From JAICIG01 sp035532215 (GTDB lineage: Bacteria > Planctomycetota > Planctomycetia > Pirellulales > JAICIG01), in the NCBI GenBank assembly GCA_035532215.1, contig DATKRK010000398.1, positions 1-16,838 on the forward strand: a stretch of DNA of 16,838 nucleotides, in the 5' to 3' direction. This document shows positions 8,001 to 14,327 of this stretch, one piece after another. Position numbers and translations under genes: made by a program. The notes under the pieces were generated by a model, which saw only the letters and a list, made by a program, of their open reading frames with translations, was not told the DNA's origin and made no database searches. Every line of letters starts with the position of its first letter. Position 1 is the first letter of the stretch.

Positions 8001-8349
8001 TGGCCGCCGTGGCGAGCGAGGCGACTTGCGTCAAGGCGCCGTTGGGGTCGATGTCTTCGCGGTAATAGTTGCGAATGATGCTGGCGCCGACGATCGAACG
8101 CGATTCTTGCCGCGCCGTGCCGGCCGCCTGCCCGGTCCAGCGTTCCATGCGATTGGTGATGTCTTTTTCGACGCTGGCCGCCGGCATGCCGCTGTAGAAG
8201 GTCAGCACCTGCACGGCGGGGCTCTTGAAGACCGGCAAGATGTCGACCGGGATCTGCGTCATCGTGAGGCTGCCCAAGACGAGCAGCGTCAACACCATCA
8301 CCGTGACGGCATAGGGGTTCTTGAGAGAGGCGCGAATCAACCCGTTCAT
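5038..8349 (-). CDS. RND efflux transporter permease (AcrB/CusA superfamily)
   Basis: A 1103-aa inner-membrane proton-driven pump that would move substrates from periplasm or membrane into a tripartite duct. Length and layout are those of the family: an N-terminal helix (about 12-30) with the IPVDILPVF motif, a first large periplasmic loop, helices 2-6 (about 340-485), a second helix near 555-572, the second periplasmic loop, and a C-terminal helix bundle ending near 1080. The proton-relay helix reads GLSLAIGPLVDSAIICLEN; Asp404 is kept, while the adjacent Asp of AcrB is Ser405, closer to the single-Asp CusA pattern. The helix-10 region reads MVGIVVSNTVLLTDFAQN, without the AcrB Lys. The cytoplasmic loop at about 495-518 and the C-terminal tail are unusually His-rich. 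The ATG at 8349 has GGAG (8357-8360) with 7-nt spacing. It lies 94 bp downstream of the adaptor gene on the same strand, a typical operon. Substrate is unknown. Confidence 0.96.
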   Translation of the reverse strand: MNGLIRASLKNPYAVTVMVLTLLVLGSLTMTQIPVDILPVFKSPAVQVLTFYSGMPAASVEKDITNRMERWTGQAAGTARQESRSIVGASIIRNYYREDIDPNGALTQVASLATAAIPNLPPGTLPPVVLPFDPTSTVPACLVALDSHGKQTEAIMYDLGRYEVRNFIMASPGAVAPVVYGGKIRAVLAYLDRDKLQARNLSPLDVMNALDNYNLFLPTGDAKFGDRDVAIDSNSMYSLVQQMGDIPLRTVHGNAAYLRDVATPKDTSFIQTNVVRVNGERQVYIPVYRQLGSSTLAVVNNLKEAVPTMAARLSRPNIDLKVVMDQSVYVKQSIESLAEEGVLGAVLCSLVILVFLGDWRMTLIAVMTIPISVLSAIIFLYYTGNTINVMTLAGLSLAIGPLVDSAIICLENTHRHLSLGASPSEAAFLGASEVAMPELVASCCTLLVLAPLAMMPGMGQFLFKPMAMAVAFAMISAYLLSRSFVPSRCAGWLKGHGGHSAEHADHDALQPALEASHPAPRGLIARAFARWETVIEKGIRWYVVRLESVLRHRLLTVGIAAALLVAVVVGLGSQLRREFFPEVDAGAFEMTVRAKSGTRIERTEAQIAEIETVVQKTIGEDLQMIISELGVTPDWSAAYTPNSGPMDAICKIQLEEERHHSAQEYVHELREAFAKEPKFSGLEFAFDAGGMIRGAMNEGKSTPINIRIEAKNLEKARAIAEAIEREVVGVDGVVDCRIIQRLDYPRYVIEVNRAKAADAGLNQSDVMRNVVSAFNSSIQFNKKNFWIDPVSNNQYFVGVQYPEKDIKSIETLTNIPVTGPLQTTPIPLGNLIHQPIRQDQVPAEITHNNLAPAIDLVMGVYGRDLGHVADEVYEIVAEFGVPREGKKATWTPYDPTVSGEKRQMEGARLLISGEYLRMQDTFRNLGYGMILAVLLIYFLMVALFKSYVTPIVVLSAVPVGVVGVVIMLYLTGTPINVQSLLGVIFMVGIVVSNTVLLTDFAQNLRAQEGLDPTEAIRRAASIRVRPVVMTAFAAFFALIPMAMALQRGSEANAPLGRAVIGGLLAGLVTTLFVVPAMYSLLVHDSPDAHHDARGSEPHAHPAS

Positions 8350-8443
8350 TGAATGACTCCAGTCGCGCGGGCGTCAAAGCCCGTGCAAATCGGTGCAAGC
8401 CCGGCTAGGCCAGTATAGATCAGCAGCCATCGATTCTGGTAGA

Positions 8444-9826
8444 TCAGGGGGCGGCCTTGGCGTGGGTCGTTTCCGTCGGCTCGACCACGTTGACCGCGAT
8501 GCCTTCGGCCAAATCGCCGCGCAGGGGTCGTGCCACGACATCATCGGCGCGAAGGCCGGAACGCACTTCCATGAAGATGCCGTTGTCCTCGCCCACCTCC
8601 ACCGTAATCTTGTGGGCTTTGCCCTTGCGAATCACGAATACCGTGGCCTTGCCGGTATCGGAATCGACGGCGATACAAGACGAGGGGATGGCCAGCCCCT
8701 TCGAAGATTTTTCCAGCATGATGGTGGCTTTGCCGTACATGCCATCGCGCAAAATGCCGTCTTTGTTGTCGAGATCGATTTCCACCCGCATGGTGCGAGA
8801 TTCAGGATCTTCGGCCCCCGCGGTCCGCGAGACTTTGCCCTTGAATTTTTGGCGCGGCAGAGCGTCGATGGTGACCACCGCTTCATCGCCAGCGTCCGTA
8901 TAGGGGACGTCGGCGTCGGGCACCATGACCACGACCCGCATCACGTCCGTCTTTTGCACCGTCAGCAGCGGCATGGACGCGTTCTGATCGCGTGCTTGAA
9001 TGAAATCGCCGGGCCAAAAGTGCCGCGCCGTGATGATTCCCGTGTAAGGCGACTTGATGACGGTATATTCGGCGAGCACCTTGTCCTTTTGCCACTGGGC
9101 GGCGGCGACTTCCACTTTAGCCTTGGCATCGACCACGTCGGCCTTGGCCAAATCGATTTTGGCTTGCGCCGCCGTGGCTTGGGCTTGCGCCGACAACACC
9201 GAGGCCTCGGACGAAGTCAACGCCGCCTCGGCCGCATGCTTTTGCTCTTCCTTCTCATCCACCAGCCGCATGTCGACTGCCCTTTGCACCGTCGCCAGTT
9301 CATTGAGGCGGTCGTAGACCTTGGTGCGGAACGACAGCATCGACTCTGCGTCCTTAACACTGGCGCGATAGACGTCGATGATCGCCAGGGCGGCCTTATA
9401 GTCTGCGTCTGCGGCGTGCTGCCGCGCTTCGGCCTGCACGACCTGCGCTTTGGCTTGATCCAACGCAGCTAGGCTGCGCTTCACTTGCTCGTGCAGTTCC
9501 GGCACGTCGATCACCACCAGAACCTGCCCTTCCTTCACATGATCGCCGATGTCGACGCTTTCCTCACTCAAGTATCCCGAAACCTTGGCAAACAGCTCGG
9601 CCGACTTGTCGGGAATGATCGAGCCGGGCTGCGTCGTCGTTCGCTGCAGACCGCCCGTCTTCGGATGCACCGCTTCGCAGTCGACTTCGGAACCTTTTCG
9701 CTGCGGCGTTTGGCGTTCTTCGGAATTTGCGGCTTCAGCGGCTTCGTTGGCGCCCAACTTGACGTAAGCGCCGCCGATCGCAGCGCAAACGACCACCACT
9801 ATTATCAACAGCCATGGCTTAGACAC
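8444..9826 (-). CDS. RND periplasmic adaptor (membrane fusion protein, HlyD/AcrA family)
   Basis: A 460-aa adaptor that would link the RND pump to an outer-membrane channel. The GTG start at 9826 is chosen because GGAGAG stands 5 nt upstream and the protein then begins with a signal-anchor helix (residues 5-20). Upward extension in frame to 10024 adds only implausible sequence. After a short linker come a split lipoyl domain (first half about 76-107, with VSGYL and VDIGDHVKEGQVLVVID), a long Ala/Gln/Lys-rich coiled-coil hairpin (about 110-248), the second lipoyl half (about 252-275, SPYTGIITARHFWPGDFI), a beta-barrel (about 290-370) with SRTMRVEIDL, and a membrane-proximal domain. The hairpin is long, as expected for docking onto TolC-type partners. 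No lipobox cysteine is present. It is the first gene of the minus-strand pump operon, and its promoter should lie in the 956-bp divergent region. Confidence 0.95.
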   Translation of the reverse strand: MSKPWLLIIVVVVCAAIGGAYVKLGANEAAEAANSEERQTPQRKGSEVDCEAVHPKTGGLQRTTTQPGSIIPDKSAELFAKVSGYLSEESVDIGDHVKEGQVLVVIDVPELHEQVKRSLAALDQAKAQVVQAEARQHAADADYKAALAIIDVYRASVKDAESMLSFRTKVYDRLNELATVQRAVDMRLVDEKEEQKHAAEAALTSSEASVLSAQAQATAAQAKIDLAKADVVDAKAKVEVAAAQWQKDKVLAEYTVIKSPYTGIITARHFWPGDFIQARDQNASMPLLTVQKTDVMRVVVMVPDADVPYTDAGDEAVVTIDALPRQKFKGKVSRTAGAEDPESRTMRVEIDLDNKDGILRDGMYGKATIMLEKSSKGLAIPSSCIAVDSDTGKATVFVIRKGKAHKITVEVGEDNGIFMEVRSGLRADDVVARPLRGDLAEGIAVNVVEPTETTHAKAAP

Positions 9827-9831
9827 AGAAT

Positions 9832-9837
9832 CTCTCC
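9832..9837 (-). promoter_or_regulatory. Shine-Dalgarno site of the adaptor gene
   Basis: On the minus strand GGAGAG precedes the GTG at 9826 by 5 nt. It decides the start, because the ATG nearest to this site is out of frame and stops after six codons. Confidence 0.7.
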
Positions 9838-10173
9838 ATTTGTCAATTTGCGTTCTTGGCCGGTTACTTGGTTCTCTTGAATTGCCGGGCCGCAAGGACC
9901 CAGGGCGATTTTGCGAAGTTAGCCCTCCCCTTCGGGCTTGAAAAATCAGCAACGATGGCCTAAACGCCAGAAAAGCATGTTGGCGCAACAGCCCGAGCAA
10001 TGAACTGCGATGCTGGAAACGCAAACTTACGAAAACAGACGCTTCGGAACTTTAGCTCTTGAACTCCGCCTGCTTTCATAGTGCCAGCCTATCCTCCATG
10101 CGAGGGGTGTGGAAGGCCAAGCGGGGCTGCCGCTCCGCGGCACAATCCTGGTGCAAATTCATTATATGAGCAA

Positions 10174-10190
10174 GGGGCGTGCCACGCCCC
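10174..10190. repeat. Short GC-rich palindrome
   Basis: ggggcgt-gcc-acgcccc forms a perfect 7-bp stem with a 3-nt loop in an otherwise A/T-richer region. No T-tract follows. It resembles the other GC-rich palindromes in this window and may belong to a dispersed repeat class or end a transcript from the left. Confidence 0.5.
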
Positions 10191-10782
10191 CCTGTTCGGA
10201 AGTCGTGAGGAAGGCGACTCGGCTTGAGTCCAGAGCAGTTTAACGGCCTCCAAACGGGAAAATCACAAGTGCCTTTGTCGCGCCTGGGGGCTCCGCAATC
10301 AAGTCAGATGAACGAAAAGTAATTTAACTTGGGCGTCTTCTCACCTTGACAGTCATTTGTGTGGCCAGAAAGTTGCCAGAGATTTCGAGTTCTGGCACTT
10401 TAATAGGTCAGTTTATGGCCACAGCAAAGCAAAAGCGACTTTCTGTTAGGGGCGATCATCTGGCCGAGAATCGGGCCGGATGATCCGCAACAGCCGCCTC
10501 TGTCGGTGCAGCCCAAGAGCCCGGCGAATTCGATAAGAACGCAACCACCGATTTGATCGGAGCGGACTGCTCGCCAGATTTTCGGGACTAATCGGCACAT
10601 TCTCTCGACCGTGGCCGATAGAACTTGCCTACATCCTACGAGGCGCTTCCACAACCCGCGGAAATCGTGATTACCTGCGCACAGCTCGGCCGAAGAGCTT
10701 TGTAGAGTTTCGCGCGGTTTCACCAAATCGCCGGGTTCAAACGCACGAGCGTTGCGCAAGGGTTACAACGAGAGGACGCAAT

Positions 10783-12447
10783 ATGCGAGGTTTCCAGCCT
10801 TCCCGGAGATGGCTCCGCTGGGCCGGCGCGACGGGCCTTTGTGCCGCGGCGTCGCTGAGCATTGCCGCCCCGCCGCCGCCGCAGTTCGGCCCCCCGGCGA
10901 CCCCGCCCCCTCGAGTCTCCGCACGCCCGGTCAGCCGATCGACGCGCCGGCAGGCGGACGCCCCGCCCGCGCCGCCTGGCCGGCCGGCCGCGCGTAGCGG
11001 TTCGACTTCGCCCGGGGGGCCCTTCCAGAATTTGAACCAGGCGCCCACCACGATCGACTTGGCCAGCGCCTTCGAATTGGCCGGGGTCCGCAATCCCGAA
11101 ATCATGCTGGCCCGCGAACGGGTCACCGAAACGGCGGCCATCCGCCAATTCGCCGCCGCCCAGATTTTGCCCAACCTAAACGTGGGCGCGAACTACGACG
11201 CCCACACCGGCAATCTCCAACAGTCGTTTGGCCGGGAGATCAAGGTGAACCGCAGCGCGTTCTACGTCGGCGCCGGCGCCAACGCCATCGCCGCCGGCTC
11301 GGTGAACATTCCGGGCGTGATGTGGAATCAGAATATTTCGCAAGGCATCTTCACCTATCTGGTCGCGCAGCAAACCGTGCGTCAGCAGCAGTTCACCAGC
11401 CAGGCGGTGCGCAACGACGTGCTGAAGGGAGTGGCCTTGGCCTACGTCCAATTGCTGCAGGCGGCCGGGCGCCGGGCGATCGCGGTGAGCATCCGCGACG
11501 ACGCGAAAGAAATCGCCCGCTTGACGCGGGCCTATGCCATCACCGGCCAGGGACGCCAGTCCGACGCCGATCGCGCGGCGACCGAGCTCGGCAAACGCGA
11601 GACCGACTTGCTGGTCGCCGAAGGCGAACTGCTGATGGCTTCCGCCCGGTTGGCGCAGTTGCTGAATCTCGACCCGATGATGCGTTTGCAGCCGGCCGAA
11701 GCCTGGGTCGTGCCAACGCCGTTGGTGCCCGAGCCGATTACGCTGCAAGAGTTGATCGCCATGGCGGCCTTGCGGCGTCCGGAACTGGCGGCCCAGCGCG
11801 AAGCGATCGCCATCGCCATGCTGAATCTGCGAGGCGCCCGCATTCTGCCCTTCTCGCCCACGGTCATGCTCGGCTTCAGCGCCGGTACGTTCGGCGGCGG
11901 CAGCAACTTGACGCCTGTCCGCTTCGGCAACTTCTTGGGCCGAGGCGATTTCGACGCCATCGCTTATTGGACGGCGCAAAACCTGGGCGTGGGCAATCGG
12001 GCCCAGGTCAACGTCGCCCGCAGCCGCCTGCGTCAGAGCGACTTCGAGCGGCTCGAAGTGCTCAACGCGGTGCGCTTGGAGGTGGCCAACGCCTACGTCG
12101 TGGCCCAAACGCGTTTCGCCCAAATCGGCATCACCGAACGGAACGTGCGAACCGGCATGGAATCGTTCCGGGAAGATTTGATTCGCACCCGCAACGTCGA
12201 AGGTCATCCGATCGAGACGCTCGACAGCCTGCGGCTGTTGGGACGCGCCCGCTATGACTACCTGAATTCGATCGCGGATTACAACGCTTCGCAGTTCGAG
12301 TTGTACGTGGCGCTCGGACAACCGCCAGCCAACGCCTTGGCGCGGCCGGCAAACCAACAGCCGGCCGGCGAAAATCGCTTGCCGCCCGTGCCGCAGGGCG
12401 CCGGACCGGCCAACGAGCCGCAGCCGCCTTTGCCGCCAGGCGAGTAA
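10783..12447 (+). CDS. TolC-family outer-membrane efflux protein, copy 1
   Basis: A 554-aa outer-membrane factor forming the exit duct of a tripartite exporter. The ATG at 10783 has GAGAGGA 6 nt upstream. The N-terminus (SRRWLRWAGATGLCAAASLSIAAP) is a signal peptide with a twin-arginine-like start; Sec export is the norm for this family. A Pro/Arg-rich linker (about 30-88) precedes two OEP repeats (about 91-300 and 305-525). Each repeat shows the usual long helices: AYAITGQGRQSDADRAATEL in the first, and TLDSLRLLGRARYDYLNSIADYN in the second. The loop between two predicted beta-strands (TPVRFG, residues 377-382) is short compared with copy 2. The tail is Pro-rich (QQPAGENRLPP to PPLPPGE). No lipobox is seen, so this is probably not a lipoprotein. 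It faces away from the adaptor/pump operon and starts a three-gene plus-strand series. Confidence 0.95.
   Translation: MRGFQPSRRWLRWAGATGLCAAASLSIAAPPPPQFGPPATPPPRVSARPVSRSTRRQADAPPAPPGRPAARSGSTSPGGPFQNLNQAPTTIDLASAFELAGVRNPEIMLARERVTETAAIRQFAAAQILPNLNVGANYDAHTGNLQQSFGREIKVNRSAFYVGAGANAIAAGSVNIPGVMWNQNISQGIFTYLVAQQTVRQQQFTSQAVRNDVLKGVALAYVQLLQAAGRRAIAVSIRDDAKEIARLTRAYAITGQGRQSDADRAATELGKRETDLLVAEGELLMASARLAQLLNLDPMMRLQPAEAWVVPTPLVPEPITLQELIAMAALRRPELAAQREAIAIAMLNLRGARILPFSPTVMLGFSAGTFGGGSNLTPVRFGNFLGRGDFDAIAYWTAQNLGVGNRAQVNVARSRLRQSDFERLEVLNAVRLEVANAYVVAQTRFAQIGITERNVRTGMESFREDLIRTRNVEGHPIETLDSLRLLGRARYDYLNSIADYNASQFELYVALGQPPANALARPANQQPAGENRLPPVPQGAGPANEPQPPLPPGE
11376..11426 (+). repeat. 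51-bp block identical to the same position in copy 2
   Basis: This stretch is identical, base for base, to 13137-13187 in the second TolC-like gene. It is the longest identical run I noticed between the two genes, which are otherwise similar with scattered synonymous and non-synonymous changes. It encodes the helix with VRQQQFTSQAVRNDVLK. It marks a recent tandem duplication, or gene conversion between the copies. Confidence 0.85.
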
Positions 12448-12507
12448 TCGCGTGGCGCGAAAGTGCCGACACGGCGTTCCCCCGCACTCAGTCATGAGAA
12501 CTTCGAC

Positions 12508-14259
12508 ATGCCCAAGCGTTTCCTACACTCAGGACGGACGACTGGTCGCGAATTCCGCCGCTTGGTCTGGCGCGCGGTGTTGATCGCGGCACCGTTTGCC
12601 CCGCCGCCGGCCTACGGCGAGCAGCCGCGGGCGCCGCAACTCGGACCGGCGGCCCATCGGCCCGCGGGAATATCCGCACGCCCAATCGGCCGAACAACGC
12701 GGCGGCAGGCGGATGCTCCGCCCATGCCGCCGCATAAGCCCCCTCTCCCTCCGGGAGAGGGGACGCCAACGCCCTGGCGCCCCACTTTGGGTTCGAACCA
12801 GGCGCCGAGGACGATCGATTTGGCCAGCGCGCTTAGTTTGGCGGGGGTCCGCAACCCCGAAATCATGCTGGCCCGCGAGCGGATCACCGAAACGGCGGCC
12901 ATCCGCCAATTCGCCGCCGCCCAAATATTGCCCAACTTGAACCTCGGCACGAGCTACGACGATCACTCCGGGAACTTGCAAGAGTCCAACGGCACCATAC
13001 TGAACGTGCACCGCAGTGCGCTCTACGTTGGCGCCGGCGCCAACCCCATCGCCGCCGGCTCGGTCAACATTCCGGGCGTGATGTGGAACCAGAACCTTTC
13101 GCAAGGCCTCTTCACCTACCTGGTGGCGCGGCAAAGCGTGCGTCAGCAGCAGTTCACCAGCCAGGCGGTGCGCAACGACGTGCTGAAACGTGTGTCGCTG
13201 GCCTACGTCCATTTGCTGCAAGCGGCAGGGCGCCGGGCGATCGCGGTGAGCATCCGCAACGACGCGAAAGAAATCGCCCAGACGACACGGTCCTATGCCA
13301 TCACCGGCCAGGGACGCCAGGCCGACGCCGAACGCGCGGCGACCGAACTCGGCAGTCGCGAAGCCCAATTGCTGGCCTTCGAGAGCGAACTGCTGATGGC
13401 TTCCGCTCAGTTGGCGAAATTGCTCAATCTCGACCCGACGATCCGCTTGCAGCCTGCCGAAGCCTGGGTCGTGCCGATGCCGCTGGTGCCCGATCCGATC
13501 ACGTTGCAGGAGCTGATTGCCATGGCGGCCTTGCGCCGCCCCGAACTGGCGGCCCAGCGCGAAGCGATCGCCGTCTCCATGCTGAATCTGCAAGGCGCCC
13601 GCATTCTGCCCTTCTCGCCCACGACCATGGTCGGCTTCAGCGCCGGCGCGTTCGGCGGCGGCAGCAATCTGTTCGGCGCCGGCCTGGTCGGCCAACCCGG
13701 CACGCTCGGCGGCACCAACGAGAAGCCCACCAAATTCGGCGACTTCCTGGGCCGCAGCGACTTCGACGTCGTGGCCTACTGGACGCTGCAAAACCTGGGC
13801 GTGGGCAATCGGGCGCAGGTCGACGTCGCCCGCAGCCGCCTGCGTCAGAACGACTTCCGGCAGCTCGAAGTGCTCAACGCGGTGCGCTTGGAGGTGGCCA
13901 ATGCCTACGTTCGAGCCCAGACCCGCTTCGCCCAAATCGCCACCACCGAGCGGGCCGTGCGAACCGGCATGGCTTCGTTCTATGAAGACATGGTCCGCAC
14001 CAAGAACGTCCAAGGTTTGCCGATCGAAGTCCTCGACAGCTTGCGGCTGTTGGGGCGCGCCCGCTATGAGTACCTGAATTCGATCGCGGAGTACAACGCT
14101 TCGCAGTTCGAGTTGTACGTGGCGCTCGGACAACCGCCGGCCAACGCCTTGGCTCGGCCGGTCAACCAGCAGCCCCAAGACCAGGGCCGATTGCCGCCGG
14201 CGCCGCAGGCGGCCGGATCTGCCAACGAACCGCTGCCGCCCTCCCCGCCGCGCGAGTGA
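12508..14259 (+). CDS. TolC-family outer-membrane efflux protein, copy 2
   Basis: A 583-aa paralogue of the preceding gene, starting 60 bp after its stop. The ATG at 12508 is chosen over an in-frame ATG at 12463 because it opens a signal peptide (hydrophobic core VLIAAPFAPPPAYG, likely cleaved after AYG, residue 37) and because the third copy has the same context, gagaac-N1-3-cgacATG. A Pro-rich linker (about 38-98) contains PPLPPGEG, encoded by a palindromic repeat. Two OEP repeats follow (from about 103), nearly superimposable on copy 1 (AVRNDVLK, AITGQGRQADAERAATEL, GFSAG, NLGVGNRAQV). The main difference is residues 389-411: a loop of 23 residues rich in Gly stands where copy 1 has 6. In TolC structures the segment between these strands is the extracellular loop, so surface exposure is inferred. 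No separate promoter is evident, so co-transcription with copy 1 is likely. Confidence 0.95.
   Translation: MPKRFLHSGRTTGREFRRLVWRAVLIAAPFAPPPAYGEQPRAPQLGPAAHRPAGISARPIGRTTRRQADAPPMPPHKPPLPPGEGTPTPWRPTLGSNQAPRTIDLASALSLAGVRNPEIMLARERITETAAIRQFAAAQILPNLNLGTSYDDHSGNLQESNGTILNVHRSALYVGAGANPIAAGSVNIPGVMWNQNLSQGLFTYLVARQSVRQQQFTSQAVRNDVLKRVSLAYVHLLQAAGRRAIAVSIRNDAKEIAQTTRSYAITGQGRQADAERAATELGSREAQLLAFESELLMASAQLAKLLNLDPTIRLQPAEAWVVPMPLVPDPITLQELIAMAALRRPELAAQREAIAVSMLNLQGARILPFSPTTMVGFSAGAFGGGSNLFGAGLVGQPGTLGGTNEKPTKFGDFLGRSDFDVVAYWTLQNLGVGNRAQVDVARSRLRQNDFRQLEVLNAVRLEVANAYVRAQTRFAQIATTERAVRTGMASFYEDMVRTKNVQGLPIEVLDSLRLLGRARYEYLNSIAEYNASQFELYVALGQPPANALARPVNQQPQDQGRLPPAPQAAGSANEPLPPSPPRE
12740..12762. 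repeat. Perfect 10-bp palindrome within the copy 2 linker
   Basis: The sequence cccctctccc-tcc-gggagagggg is a perfect 10-bp stem with a 3-nt loop. This CTCTCCC/GGGAGAG palindrome type is commonly seen between genes in many GC-rich bacteria. Here it is inside a coding sequence, in frame, and gives PPLPPGEG in the Pro-rich linker. The corresponding part of copy 1 lacks it, so it was gained in this copy or lost in the other. Confidence 0.8.
13137..13187 (+). repeat. Partner of the 51-bp identical block in copy 1
   Basis: Identical to 11376-11426, 1761 bp upstream, at the homologous position of the paralogous gene. The pair is a substrate for homologous recombination that could fuse or delete copies. 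Confidence 0.85.
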
Positions 14260-14327
14260 CGCCTTGGCGCGGAACTTCCGGCGCCACGACCCAATCATTC
14301 ACCTGCTCTCTGCCACGAGAACCCGAC

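Larger units (their letters stand above)
9827..10782. other. Divergent regulatory region between pump operon and TolC-like genes
   Basis: This 956-bp non-coding region carries the 5' ends of both divergent units. It is visibly less GC-rich than the genes beside it, most clearly from about 10200 to 10740. It contains a GC-rich hairpin (10174-10190) and a 5-4-5 inverted repeat, aacgc-acga-gcgtt (10740-10753), about 30 bp before the first TolC-like start, which is a possible operator. TTGACA occurs at 10346 but has no good -10 partner at the usual spacing. A minus-strand frame (10400-10759, 119 codons from TTG) is Cys-rich and unrecognised, without a ribosome site; I do not call it a gene. No transcription-factor gene lies here or elsewhere in the window. 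Confidence 0.6.

Noticed and set aside
5749..8352. Open frame of 867 codons on the plus strand opposite the RND pump
   Set aside because: It is antisense to an unmistakable RND permease and its composition (His, Arg, Gln, Asp) is that expected from the complementary strand of GC-rich coding DNA; no domain is recognisable.
10346..10374. TTGACA as a -35 box
   Set aside because: At 17-nt spacing the -10 position reads aaagtt, a poor match, so it may be chance.
10393..10407. Possible sigma-54 promoter (TGGCAC followed by TAGG)
   Set aside because: The -24 half is good, but the -12 half lacks the essential GC dinucleotide, and no sigma-54 activator is nearby.
10400..10759. Minus-strand frame of 119 codons in the divergent region
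   Set aside because: TTG start, no Shine-Dalgarno site, Cys-rich unrecognised product, and it would overlap the probable promoter of the first TolC-like gene.
10783..10850. Tat signal peptide on TolC-like copy 1 (SRRWLR)
   Set aside because: The motif is only partly like the Tat consensus, the paralogues keep it poorly, and outer-membrane factors normally use Sec; I treat it as coincidence.
12529..14298. Open frame of 589 codons on the minus strand opposite TolC-like copy 2
   Set aside because: It is a complement shadow of the OEP gene; the same kind of frame appears opposite copies 1 and 3.
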